64,000 nucleotides of DNA from the NCBI GenBank assembly GCA_023251135.1, contig JAHEZJ010000032.1, positions 1 to 64,000 on the forward strand, read 5' to 3'. The stretch comes from Flavobacterium sp. Its GTDB lineage: Bacteria; Bacteroidota; Bacteroidia; Flavobacteriales; Flavobacteriaceae. The notes under the pieces were generated by a model. The model was not told the DNA's origin, ran no database searches, and saw only the letters and a list, made by a program, of their open reading frames with translations. The position numbers and the translations under genes were made by a program. Position 1 is the first letter of the stretch, and each line of letters starts with the position of its first letter. Positions 8,200-16,560 of this stretch are shown one piece after another.

Positions 8200-8330
8200 G
8201 CATATCAAAAATAAGGAAATATTACGGATTATATAGCACGCGGATGACGCGGATTCGCTTTGCGAAAATGCGGATTTTCGCTGATTTTTTTATGCGCAAT
8301 CTTGTCACCCTGAAGAAGGAAGAATCAACC
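8200..8330. repeat. Composite dispersed repeat, truncated copy
   Basis: It contains the GATGACGCGGATTCGC type repeat (about 8240-8290) followed by the first bases of the palindromic element (ATGCGCAATCTTGTCA, about 8293). The same order is present at 8973-9095, where the element is complete. Confidence 0.75.
8206..8213 (-). promoter_or_regulatory. -7-like box before the Crp/Fnr gene
   Basis: The minus strand reads TATTTTTG, 22 bases before ATG 8184. The same context recurs before the lipoprotein gene at 8978-8985 as the edge of a repeat. Confidence 0.45.
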
Positions 8331-8340
8331 ATTGTGAGAA

Positions 8341-8380
8341 AAAAAACCGCCAAAAAACTTTTACGTTTTATAGCGGTTTA
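8341..8380 (-). terminator. Rho-independent terminator after the 8430-8879 lipoprotein
   Basis: On the minus strand AAACCGC and GCGGTTT pair and are followed by a run of T. Confidence 0.7.
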
Positions 8381-8429
8381 ATGTGAATAGTTCTTTACCG
8401 TTTAGGTATAAATCTCTTTATTTTAGAGT

Positions 8430-8879
8430 TTAATCGGCATAATGATAAATACTTTTTTTAATCGTATCTTTTATTTTTTCAAGCGTTACTTCAGTTACAC
8501 CACCTTCATAATTCATAGTAATGATGACTTTTTCTTTAGTGATTTCGTAATCAATGGAGATCAATCCGTTTTTATTTACGGGTACAGATTTGCTTTCGCT
8601 GGGGATTGTACTTAAAAAATTAGCAGATTCTTCAACCTCTTTATTCTGAATAATGTTTTGATAGACCTGTGCAAGATCTGTATTTTTTAAGATGCATTCT
8701 CTCCCGGAACCCATTTCTACTTCGATGTCTTTACAATCTTCTTTTTTCTCTTCTACTTTTTTTACAGTAGAATTTGTCTTTACCGGTTCTTTTGTCGCTT
8801 TTACTTCTTTTTCCGAATTGTTTTCTTTACAGTTTGTAAATAGTAATGCTAAAATTGCAATGCATGCGATTCTTTTCAT
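8430..8879 (-). CDS. Small secreted lipoprotein of unknown function
   Basis: The 149-residue protein begins with a lipoprotein signal (MKRIACIAILALLFTNC, lipobox Cys at 17), so it should be membrane anchored. A charged linker rich in Lys, Glu and Thr (about 18-50) leads to a small domain starting DCKDIEVEMGSGRECI that contains two Cys (about residues 48 and 62). No family is recognised. The gene stands alone, with a terminator downstream and a composite repeat about 100 bases upstream. Confidence 0.75.
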   Translation of the reverse strand: MKRIACIAILALLFTNCKENNSEKEVKATKEPVKTNSTVKKVEEKKEDCKDIEVEMGSGRECILKNTDLAQVYQNIIQNKEVEESANFLSTIPSESKSVPVNKNGLISIDYEITKEKVIITMNYEGGVTEVTLEKIKDTIKKSIYHYAD

Positions 8880-9009
8880 GGGTTTTAATGTATTGATTAA
8901 GAGGTTTGTTTTATTTTTTACTACTATTCGATGCGATATTCATTGTCTGGAGCCATTTTTGGAAGGCTTGACAATATCAAAAGTAAGGAAATATTACGGA
9001 TTATAGGGT

Positions 9010-9262
9010 ACGCGGATGACGCGGATTCGCTATTGTGAAGACACGGATTTTTACTGATTTTTTTATGCGCAATCTTGTCATTTCGAAGAACGAGAAATCA
9101 CAAGTGTGTATCGACAAAGGTTAGTGAAATATCTTGCGGAGTTACTTGTGTGATCCTTCCTTCGTCAGGATGACAAGATTGCGCATAAAAGATTGTGAGA
9201 ATAAAAAAATCCGCGTCAATCTGCGTTTTTCGCAAAGCGAATCCGCGTCATCCGCGAGCCAT
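9010..9262. repeat. Nested palindromic repeat region
   Basis: The outer arms are GATGACGCGGATTCGC-type at 9015-9030 and GCGAATCCGCGTCATC near 9237. Inside lies a palindromic element (9065-9186) with perfect 17-base inverted ends ATGCGCAATCTTGTCAT and ATGACAAGATTGCGCAT. There is no gene in this stretch. Confidence 0.85.
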
Positions 9263-9274
9263 CAGTTAGCCCCA

Positions 9275-9313
9275 TAAAAAAACGCCATGAAACTAAAAGT
9301 CTCACAGCGTTTT
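9275..9313 (-). terminator. Rho-independent terminator of the TetR-controlled efflux operon
   Basis: On the minus strand AACGCTGTGAGAC and GTTTCATGGCGTT pair with a few G-U pairs, followed by seven T. It lies 30 bases past the outer membrane factor gene. Confidence 0.8.
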
Positions 9314-9342
9314 CATCTCAAAAAATAAATAATTAACGGGTA

Positions 9343-10776
9343 TTATTTCCAACCACCGCCCAAGGCACGATACAACTCGGTATTGGCAGATAGTTGTTCT
9401 CTTTTTATGTTGGCGAGTTCCAGTTCGCTTTGCAATAAATTCGATTGCGCAGAAAGCACTTCAAGGTATTCCGCCATACCGTTTTTGAATAACAGATTGG
9501 CATTTTTTATAGCCTGCTGTAATGTTTTTACGCGTTGTTGTAAAAACGATTCCTGTTGTTGCAGTTTCTCTACTTTTACCAAAGCATCAGAAACCTCACT
9601 AACGGCTACTAAAACAGCTTGTCTGAAACCAAAAACAGCTTTTTCTCTTTCGGCAACGGCAATATTGTATTGTGTTCTCACCTTTTTATTGTTCAGTAAA
9701 GGCTGTGTCAATCCTCCTGCAACAGTTCCGAACAAAGAGGCCGGAATGTTGAACCAATTGCTGGTTTCGAAGGAATTTACACCACCCTGAGCAGTAATTC
9801 TAAGGGCAGGATACAAATTGGCTTTTGTGACTCCCACGTTCGCATTGGCTGCTTGAAGAGCCAGTTCGGCGCTTTTTACGTCTGGTCTGCGGCTTACTAA
9901 GGAAGATGGAATTCCAATCGCATTATTGGTTTTAACTTCCAGTGCACTCAAACGAAGACTTCTTTGTTTTGAGTTAGGAAAAGAGCCAGTTAAAACACTC
10001 AAGGCATTTTCCTGAATCGCTATGTTTTGTTCCAATAACGGAATCAATTGTGCAGCGTTTAATTTTTGTGCTTCTGATTGCTGAATCGCTAAGGAAGTGA
10101 CCTGACCTGCATCGTATTTTAACTTGATAATGTTGGTGGTACTATCATTTAATTTCAGATTTTGTCTGGCAATATCCAGTTGAGCGTCCAACATTAAAAG
10201 ATTGTAATATCCTTTCGAAACATTGGCAACAATAGTGGTCTGCAAAGCTTTTTTAACTTCTTCTGATTGAAGATAACCGGCAAAAGCCCCTTTTTTCTGG
10301 TTCTTTATTCTCCCCCAAATGTCAGCTTCCCACGAAAGTGTGGCACCGGCTGTAAAGTCATTAATGTGATTCTGACCCAATGCCTGACCTAAATTCTTTC
10401 CGGTAAAACTATTGTCTGACGGATTGCTGCTGCTAGCCGCTACCGATAAATTCACCTCAGGAACATTTCCCCATTTCGATTGCGTAAATCGGTAATGTGC
10501 AATCTCGATGTTTTTAGTGGCAATTTGCAGATCGTTATTTCGGGCAACCGCACTGTCGATTAACTGAATAACATCTTTTTCGGTAAAGAAGTTTTTCCAC
10601 TCCGTGTCTCCGATACTGGCCGTATCTTTTGAAACCGATGCATTCCTGAAATTTTCAGGAAATGCATCTTTTGGAGTTTCAATATCCTTCGAAACCTTAC
10701 AGGATATTAAGGTAGTGATCAAAATAGCGATCATTACGATTTTGGTTATATGATTTTTCATTTTAAATGCTGTCAT
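9343..10776 (-). CDS. Outer membrane efflux lipoprotein, OprM/NodT (TolC) family
   Basis: A lipoprotein signal (IVMIAILITTLISC) precedes two OEP repeats that form the TolC-like barrel and helical tunnel. Typical segments are LSWEADIWGRIKNQKKGAFA, SLVSRRPDVKSAE and the final ALGGGWK. The ATG at 10776 overlaps the stop of a small upstream ORF (TAATG), suggesting coupling. ATG 10761 is an alternative, giving 472 residues. It would be the exit duct of the pump encoded by the two upstream genes. It is the last gene before the terminator. Confidence 0.93.
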   Translation of the reverse strand: MTAFKMKNHITKIVMIAILITTLISCKVSKDIETPKDAFPENFRNASVSKDTASIGDTEWKNFFTEKDVIQLIDSAVARNNDLQIATKNIEIAHYRFTQSKWGNVPEVNLSVAASSSNPSDNSFTGKNLGQALGQNHINDFTAGATLSWEADIWGRIKNQKKGAFAGYLQSEEVKKALQTTIVANVSKGYYNLLMLDAQLDIARQNLKLNDSTTNIIKLKYDAGQVTSLAIQQSEAQKLNAAQLIPLLEQNIAIQENALSVLTGSFPNSKQRSLRLSALEVKTNNAIGIPSSLVSRRPDVKSAELALQAANANVGVTKANLYPALRITAQGGVNSFETSNWFNIPASLFGTVAGGLTQPLLNNKKVRTQYNIAVAEREKAVFGFRQAVLVAVSEVSDALVKVEKLQQQESFLQQRVKTLQQAIKNANLLFKNGMAEYLEVLSAQSNLLQSELELANIKREQLSANTELYRALGGGWK

Positions 10777-10889
10777 TAAATTTCTGTACAAGTATCTTTT
10801 CTGTTTTCAAGATCTCTTGAAATTTTATAGGAGATGTATCCGATGCCAATGATAATGGCTACGAGTACTGTTGTGATATAGTTTTCCAT
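10776..10889 (-). CDS. Tiny single-span membrane protein inside the RND efflux operon
   Basis: The minus strand encodes 37 residues beginning MENYITTVLVAIIIGIGYIS, with one membrane span (about 6-21) and a charged tail (KISRDLENRKD). The start is 2 bases after the stop of the RND pump gene. Its TAA overlaps the ATG of the outer membrane factor gene as TAATG. Such tight packing on both sides argues for a real gene. By analogy with the small AcrB partner AcrZ of E. coli it might bind the pump, but no sequence similarity is claimed. Confidence 0.65.
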   Translation of the reverse strand: MENYITTVLVAIIIGIGYISYKISRDLENRKDTCTEI

Positions 10890-10891
10890 TT

Positions 10892-13800
10892 TTATTTTTC
10901 TTCGTTATGAATTACGGCTACCGGTTTTCCGGAAACCTTTTCTTGTAAATGTTGGAAGATGATGAATAAAACCGGGATGATAAACAATCCTAGAATTACC
11001 CCTGAAATCATACCTCCGGCGGCACCAATACTAATTGAATGGTTACCTTGTGCTGATGGGCCTTTGGCACTCATCATCGGGATTAATCCCACAACAAAAG
11101 CCAGTGACGTCATGATAATTGGTCGCAAACGCAGTTTTGCAGCATCGATTGAAGCTCTGATCAGGGGCTGGCCTGATTTTCTCTTCTGAACGGCAAACTC
11201 TACAATCAGGATCGCATTTTTAGCGAGCAGTCCAATTAACATTACCAGTGCAACCTGTACATAAATGTTGTTTTGAATTCCGGTTAAACCAATGGCTACA
11301 AATACTCCAAAAATACCTGCAGGGATTGAAAAGATTACAGCCAAAGGCAAAATGTAACTTTCGTACTGTGCAGCAAGTAAGAAATAGATGAATATCAAAC
11401 ACAGTAAGAATATCGTTGCGGATTGTCCTCCGGAAGAAATCTCTTCACGGGTTTGTCCTGAAAACTCAAAACTATAACCTGCAGGTAATTGTTGTGCGGC
11501 CACTTCTTCGATTGCTTTAATGGCATCTCCCGAACTAAATCCTGGTTTCGGAATGGCATTAATCGAAATCGAGTTAAACAAATTGTATCGCGAAGCGGTT
11601 TCAGACCCATAAATACGGCTTAGTTTTACCAAAGTATTTATAGGCACCATTTCGCCGGTTTTGTTTTTCACAAAAACTCTGTCAATAGAGGAGGGGTCAG
11701 CTCTGTCGGCAATATCAGCCTGAACGACCACTCTGTAATATTTACCAAATCGGTTAAAATCAGAGGCCTGCGCACTACCAAAATAAGTTTGCATGGTTTG
11801 TAAAATGTCTTTTACGTTCACACCCAATTGATTCGCTTTTTCGTCATTAATATCCAGTTGCAACTGTGGATAATCGGCTTTGAAACTTGTAAAAGCTACC
11901 GCAATTTCCGGACGTTTCATCAATTCTCCGATGAAGCTTTGAGAGACACCGCTAAACTTATCCAATTTGCCTCCGGTTTTATCCTGAAGGACCAAATCTA
12001 AAGCTTCAACGTTACTAAATCCGGGAACAGTAGGGAAGCTGAATACAAAGAAACTTCCGCCGCTAATACTTCCTAATTTTCCCTGAACATCGGCCATTAT
12101 TTCGTTGATTCCTTTGATTTTTCCACGCTCTTCATCCGGCTTAAGCAAGACAAAAATAACGGCAGAGGATGGACTGGTAGAATTCGTTAATAAATTGAAT
12201 CCAGAAATTGCTGTTACAAATCGTGATGATTCGTCGTTTCTTAGTAAATTCTCTGCCTGAGTCATTACTTTTTGTGTTCCGTCAAGAGAGGTTCCCGAAG
12301 GAGTGTTCACCGCAATCGCAATGAATCCTTGATCTTCTGTAGGTATAAATCCTGTCGGAGTCGTTTTTACCATTACAATTGTTGCGACTGTAATTAATGC
12401 CAAACCACCTAAGCTCAACCATTTTCTGCGAATTAAAAATTTCAAACCTCCAACGTAACGATTGGTTAAGGAATCAAAACTTTTGTTGAATGCACTGAAG
12501 AATTTCTCTTTAAATCCTTTTTTCTCATAAGTAGCATCTCCGGAAGCACCATGATTGTCTTTTAAGAATAAGGCAGCAAGTGCCGGACTTAAAGTTAAAG
12601 CGTTTACCGCCGAAATTACAATTGCAATTGCCATGGTAAAAGCAAACTGACGATAGAAAACTCCCGTAGAGCCTTCCATAAAACCAACCGGCAGGAATAC
12701 AGCAGCCATTACCAGCGTAATCGAGATAATAGCACCCGTTATTTCGTGCATTGCTTCATGTGTGGCTACTTTTGGAGACAAATGTTTGTGCTCCATTTTG
12801 GCATGCACAGCTTCGACGACCACAATCGCATCATCTACCACAATACCAATCGCCAGAATTAAAGCGAATAGCGTTAGCAGGTTGATCGAAAATCCAAATA
12901 ACTGCATGAAGAAGAACGTTCCTAAAATTGCTACAGGTACAGCAATAGCCGGGATTAATGTCGATCTAAAATCTTGCAGGAATATAAATACTACAATGAA
13001 TACTAATATAAATGCTTCGATTAAAGTATGTTCCACCTGTTCTATAGATTGATCCAGAGATACTTTTGTACTATAGAAAATGTTATGTTTGATTCCTTTT
13101 GGGAAATCTTTCGAGGCCTTCACCATCAACTTGTTGATCGCCACCTGAATATCGTTGGAGTTAGAACCCGCCAACTGAATGATACCAATTACAACTCCTT
13201 TTTTACCGTTCAAACGCGTTAAACTGTTATAAGAATAGGCACCAAGCTCAACTCTGGCAACATCTTTTAAACGCAGTACAGAACCATCTGCATTAGATCG
13301 AATAGCAATATTTTCATATTCTTCAGGTTTAGTTAGTTTTCCTTTGTATTTGATTACGTATTCGAAAACCTCTGTACTTCTTTCTCCAAATTTACCCGGA
13401 GCCGCTTCCAAACTTTTGTCCTGAATCGCGCTCATGATTTCGTTTGGAGTCACTTTGTAAGTTGACATTTGTGTTGGATTTAACCAAACACGCATGGAGT
13501 AATCTTTTACACCTCCAAAAATACTGGCCGATCCAACACCGGGAATACGTTTGATTTCCGGAATAATATTGATCTGAGCATAATTGGCCACAAACGTTTG
13601 ATCGTATTTTGATTCGTCGTCGGTGTACATACCAATTGCCATGATAAAACTATTTTGTTGTTTGGCAGTGGTTACCCCTTGCTGTACAACTTCGGCAGGC
13701 AATTGACTGGTGGCCTGAGCCACTCTGTTTTGTACGTTTACAGCTGCCTGATCGGCATCGGTTCCTAATTTAAAGAAAACGGTAATGGCCAAAGATCCGT

Positions 13801-14053
13801 CGTTACTGGCTGTCGAACTCATGTAGGTCATGTTCTCGACACCGTTTATAGATTCTTCTAAAGAGGGTGCCACCGAACGTAAAACCGTTTCGGCATTAGC
13901 TCCGGGATAAACCGCCGTTACCAAAACCGATGGCGGCGCAATATCAGGAAACTGTTGTAAGGGCAATTTCGTAAGTCCAAGTACCCCCAGGATCACCAAT
14001 AAAATGGAGATTACGGTTGCCAGTACAGGTCTTTGTATAAATATTTTGAACAT
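10892..14053 (-). CDS. RND efflux pump, HAE1 (AcrB-like) family
   Basis: The 1053-residue protein has the usual 12 membrane spans and two large periplasmic loops. The start, MFKIFIQRPVLATVISILLV, and PGANAETV, GIVVDDAIVVVEAVH (the proton-relay Asp pair near residue 405), FMEGSTGVFYRQFAFT and the second-half GLLAKNAILIVEFA (Lys relay residue) are all present. It is a proton-driven drug/proton antiporter working with the adaptor upstream and the outer membrane factor downstream. Length and motifs are intact. Probably repressed by the TetR protein at 15529-16122. Substrates are unknown. Confidence 0.96.
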   Translation of the reverse strand: MFKIFIQRPVLATVISILLVILGVLGLTKLPLQQFPDIAPPSVLVTAVYPGANAETVLRSVAPSLEESINGVENMTYMSSTASNDGSLAITVFFKLGTDADQAAVNVQNRVAQATSQLPAEVVQQGVTTAKQQNSFIMAIGMYTDDESKYDQTFVANYAQINIIPEIKRIPGVGSASIFGGVKDYSMRVWLNPTQMSTYKVTPNEIMSAIQDKSLEAAPGKFGERSTEVFEYVIKYKGKLTKPEEYENIAIRSNADGSVLRLKDVARVELGAYSYNSLTRLNGKKGVVIGIIQLAGSNSNDIQVAINKLMVKASKDFPKGIKHNIFYSTKVSLDQSIEQVEHTLIEAFILVFIVVFIFLQDFRSTLIPAIAVPVAILGTFFFMQLFGFSINLLTLFALILAIGIVVDDAIVVVEAVHAKMEHKHLSPKVATHEAMHEITGAIISITLVMAAVFLPVGFMEGSTGVFYRQFAFTMAIAIVISAVNALTLSPALAALFLKDNHGASGDATYEKKGFKEKFFSAFNKSFDSLTNRYVGGLKFLIRRKWLSLGGLALITVATIVMVKTTPTGFIPTEDQGFIAIAVNTPSGTSLDGTQKVMTQAENLLRNDESSRFVTAISGFNLLTNSTSPSSAVIFVLLKPDEERGKIKGINEIMADVQGKLGSISGGSFFVFSFPTVPGFSNVEALDLVLQDKTGGKLDKFSGVSQSFIGELMKRPEIAVAFTSFKADYPQLQLDINDEKANQLGVNVKDILQTMQTYFGSAQASDFNRFGKYYRVVVQADIADRADPSSIDRVFVKNKTGEMVPINTLVKLSRIYGSETASRYNLFNSISINAIPKPGFSSGDAIKAIEEVAAQQLPAGYSFEFSGQTREEISSGGQSATIFLLCLIFIYFLLAAQYESYILPLAVIFSIPAGIFGVFVAIGLTGIQNNIYVQVALVMLIGLLAKNAILIVEFAVQKRKSGQPLIRASIDAAKLRLRPIIMTSLAFVVGLIPMMSAKGPSAQGNHSISIGAAGGMISGVILGLFIIPVLFIIFQHLQEKVSGKPVAVIHNEEK

Positions 14054-14064
14054 TTGCGTGAAAA

Positions 14065-15210
14065 TTATTTTTTAGTAATTACTTGGGCAACTTTTGTGGC
14101 CGGTTTTTCAGGCTGAATAAGTTGTCCTTCCTGAAGTTTATCGATACCGCTTAACACAATCTGATCACCTGATTTTACACCATCTTTGATCAGGTAGTTG
14201 GTACCGCTTTTGCCAACAACCGTGATTGGCATTTTGTTGACTTTGTTTTCTTTGTTAACAGTGAAAACAAAAATTTTATCCTGCATTTCAACAGTAGCCG
14301 ATTGTGGTATCAAAACCGCATCGTCATGGTGAAGGCCTAAACGAATTTTTCCTGTATTTCCTGAACGTAAAGTCCCGCCTGTATTAGGAAAAGTAGCTCT
14401 TAGTGTAATGGCTCCGGTTGTTTTATCAAACTGACCGTCTACCATATCAATCTTTCCGGTTTGAGGATAAGCGTTATTATCTGCTAAAATCAAAGTTACA
14501 GGAGGCAGTTTCTTAATTTTATCACCAAGACTGCTACCGGCGTATTGCGCTTTAAAATTGATGAAATCGGTTTCACCCAAAGAGAAATAAGCAAAAACTT
14601 CATGTACATCTGATAAGTTCGTTAAAGGTTCAACATCAGTTGCCGAAACTAAACTTCCTTGTTTTTTAGGCAATCTTCCAATGTACCCGCTTACAGGAGC
14701 TGTAACATTGGTATATCCTAAATTGATTCTGGCCGAACCCACCATTGCTTTAGCCTGCTCGATATTGGCAGCTGCAATTTTCTGAGTCGCTTTGGCTGTT
14801 TTTAACTGATAATCTGAAACTACTTTGTTTTGGACCAAAGGCGTTAATTTATCTACTTCTAACTGAGCGTTGATTAAAGCAGCTTCGGCAGCATGAAGAT
14901 TAGCCAGCGCATTGTTTAATTGTTCGCGGAAAGGACGTTCGTTTATTTTGAATAAAGTCTGACCTTTATTTACGTAAGCACCTTCGTCTACATAAACTCT
15001 TTCCAGGTTTCCACTCACCTGAGGGCGAATTTCAACATCTACGGTTCCTTGTATTGAGGCAGGATATTCAGCATCTGTAGTGGTATTTTCGCTTGTAACG
15101 GCCAAAACAGGTAATAAAGGTGCAGCAGGAGCTGCCGGGGCTTGCGATTTATCTGCACAACTACTTAGTACGAGTGCCAGAATAAAACTGGTTATGATAA
15201 CATTTTTCAT
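14065..15210 (-). CDS. RND efflux periplasmic adaptor, AcrA-like lipoprotein
   Basis: The ATG at 15210 gives a lipoprotein signal (MKNVIITSFILALVLSSC) and 381 residues. A start at 15285 would bury that signal 25 residues inside and is less likely. The lipoyl half-motifs are around VEIRPQVSGNLERVYVDEGA and APVSGYIGRLPKKQGSLV, with a helical hairpin between and a beta-barrel (RATFPNTGGTLRSGNTGKIR) after. It bridges pump and outer membrane channel. It is the first structural gene of the pump operon, preceded by four probable TetR operators. Confidence 0.94.
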   Translation of the reverse strand: MKNVIITSFILALVLSSCADKSQAPAAPAAPLLPVLAVTSENTTTDAEYPASIQGTVDVEIRPQVSGNLERVYVDEGAYVNKGQTLFKINERPFREQLNNALANLHAAEAALINAQLEVDKLTPLVQNKVVSDYQLKTAKATQKIAAANIEQAKAMVGSARINLGYTNVTAPVSGYIGRLPKKQGSLVSATDVEPLTNLSDVHEVFAYFSLGETDFINFKAQYAGSSLGDKIKKLPPVTLILADNNAYPQTGKIDMVDGQFDKTTGAITLRATFPNTGGTLRSGNTGKIRLGLHHDDAVLIPQSATVEMQDKIFVFTVNKENKVNKMPITVVGKSGTNYLIKDGVKSGDQIVLSGIDKLQEGQLIQPEKPATKVAQVITKK

Positions 15211-15294
15211 TTTACTATTGGTTTTAATTTGTTGAACATTTTTTGAGATTAATTGATGCGGTATTCTGGCATTCCGGAAATTCATATTTAATTA

Positions 15295-15322
15295 TATTAA
15301 ATTATCTAACGTCGTTAAGCAA
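15295..15322. promoter_or_regulatory. Probable TetR operator A
   Basis: This 28-base repeat has the core CTAACGTCGTTAAG, containing the perfect palindrome TAACG-T-CGTTA. It is the most symmetric of five copies and the closest to the adaptor gene. Confidence 0.7.
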
Positions 15323-15375
15323 TTAAGCCTGAAATTCTATACAGTAAGCCCTTCCAGTTCTATTTTAAAAACTGG

Positions 15376-15403
15376 TATTAAATTATTTATCACTGTTAAG
15401 TAA
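15376..15403. promoter_or_regulatory. Probable TetR operator B
   Basis: Second copy of the repeat, core TTTATCACTGTTAAG, preceded by TATTAAATTA. Confidence 0.65.
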
Positions 15404-15432
15404 AATGAGAAAAAAAGGTTTCTAAATTACTC

Positions 15433-15460
15433 TATTAAATTATTTATCACTGTTAAGTAA
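15433..15460. promoter_or_regulatory. Probable TetR operator C
   Basis: Third copy, identical to copy B over the whole 28 bases. Confidence 0.65.
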
Positions 15461-15486
15461 CAAGGCAAAGGTATTTTTTTATCAGC

Positions 15487-15514
15487 TATTAAATCATTTA
15501 TCACTGTTAAGTAA
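15487..15514. promoter_or_regulatory. Probable TetR operator D
   Basis: Fourth copy, differing from B and C by one base, 14 bases past the TetR stop codon. Confidence 0.65.
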
Positions 15515-15528
15515 AAATGAAATTTTTT

Positions 15529-16122
15529 TTATTGTATTGATTTTATGATACCACCAATCGCATCTTTCAGGATCTGAGCGTTAATGGTTTCGAGGATGTC
15601 ACTTTTGTTAATGATATTAATGGCGATCAGACCATGAATAACAGAAAAGAAAGTAAAATATTTTTGTTTGATAATATCTTCACTCGGATTACTGTTTTTC
15701 ATTACTTCAGCAATTACCGAAGTGAACAGTTTGTAAGGTGCTTCCTGAGCCGAACATCGTTGTGCACAGCAGGTCATTTGAACACCAAACATTAATTGGT
15801 ACATTTCAGTATTACTAAAAGCAAAATCCCAGTACGTCATCCACATGGCTTCTAACTGATCTTCGGGTTTTTCAAACTTATCTTTTGCAGTTTGCAACTC
15901 CCTGGCCAGTTTTAAAAAACCTTTACCGGTAAGTTCTTCAAGTATTGCTTCTTTATTCGAAAAGTATTCGTAAATAATTGGAGCAGTATATTCAATTCTG
16001 TCGGCAATTTTACGCATACTCAAACCATTCCAGCCTTCTTCTTTTACGATATCATAAGCAGCGCCAAGAATGTTATTTCTTGTCTCTTCTTTTTGTCTTA
16101 AAATTCGATCTTTACTAGCCAT
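15529..16122 (-). CDS. TetR/AcrR family repressor of the efflux operon
   Basis: The 197-residue protein has an N-terminal TetR helix-turn-helix: NILGAAYDIVKEEGWNGLSM, then RKIADRIEYTAPIIYEYFSN (about 18-58). The all-helical C-terminal domain is the ligand-binding and dimer part (WHG-like). It contains an unusual Cys cluster, MTCCAQRCSAQ (about 117-127), that could sense thiol-reactive compounds or metal. The gene lies upstream of the pump operon on the same strand. Five copies of a palindromic repeat, one before its own start and four before the adaptor, suggest autorepression and pump control. Confidence 0.92.
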   Translation of the reverse strand: MASKDRILRQKEETRNNILGAAYDIVKEEGWNGLSMRKIADRIEYTAPIIYEYFSNKEAILEELTGKGFLKLARELQTAKDKFEKPEDQLEAMWMTYWDFAFSNTEMYQLMFGVQMTCCAQRCSAQEAPYKLFTSVIAEVMKNSNPSEDIIKQKYFTFFSVIHGLIAINIINKSDILETINAQILKDAIGGIIKSIQ

Positions 16123-16132
16123 TTTATTTGAG

Positions 16133-16160
16133 TATTAAATTGTTTAACACCGTTAGGCAA
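16133..16160. promoter_or_regulatory. Probable TetR operator E (autoregulation)
   Basis: Fifth copy of the repeat, core TTTAACACCGTTAGG, 11 bases before the TetR start codon. Confidence 0.65.
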
Positions 16161-16309
16161 ATGTAGGACGGTTTTTCTGATTATGAAATAATTTTGTCAT
16201 AATATTTTCTTATCGCGTCATAGAGATCTGCTGAATAACTCGTGAAGGCTTTATTTTACTCGATTTTTAAAAATATATTTTTTTTAAGGAGCAGCAGATT
16301 TTTGCGTTT

Positions 16310-16392
16310 TTAAGACCGGATGTCCTGCTTTTCGCTCTATCTTTTTCTGTCTAAAGAAGCCAGAAAAAGGATACCGCTGCAATCAGGGCTAG
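16310..16392. ncRNA. Structured repeat-like element (hairpin RNA candidate)
   Basis: The left arm has TCCTGCTTTTCGCTC then TATCTTTTTCTG. The right arm has CAGAAAAAGGATA then CCGCTGCAATCAGGG. The inner arms pair over about 12 bases with one bulge, and the outer CCTG/CAGG close an internal loop. The rest of the 16161-16520 gap is AT-rich with nothing else seen. From memory, similar elements recur in Bacteroidota genomes, but that was not checked. Confidence 0.45.
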
Positions 16393-16520
16393 ACAAGACG
16401 AATCATTTTTATAAGATTATCTAAATTTTGATAGTTTGTAGTTTGAAATTTTTTATAGGTTTTTTCTTATTTTTAATACTAATTGTTTCTATCTTCGTTT
16501 TGAAGTAAATAATAATTATT

Positions 16521-16545
16521 AAAGATAGTAATTTTACTATCTTTG
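16521..16545 (+). promoter_or_regulatory. hicAB operator and overlapping -7 box
   Basis: AAAGATAGTAA and TTACTATCTTT form a perfect 11-base inverted repeat with a 2-base spacer. The right arm contains the -7 box TATCTTTG (16538-16545), 16 bases before hicA. Binding of HicB here would block its own promoter. Confidence 0.75.
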
Positions 16546-16560
16546 TAAAACCGTTATCGA

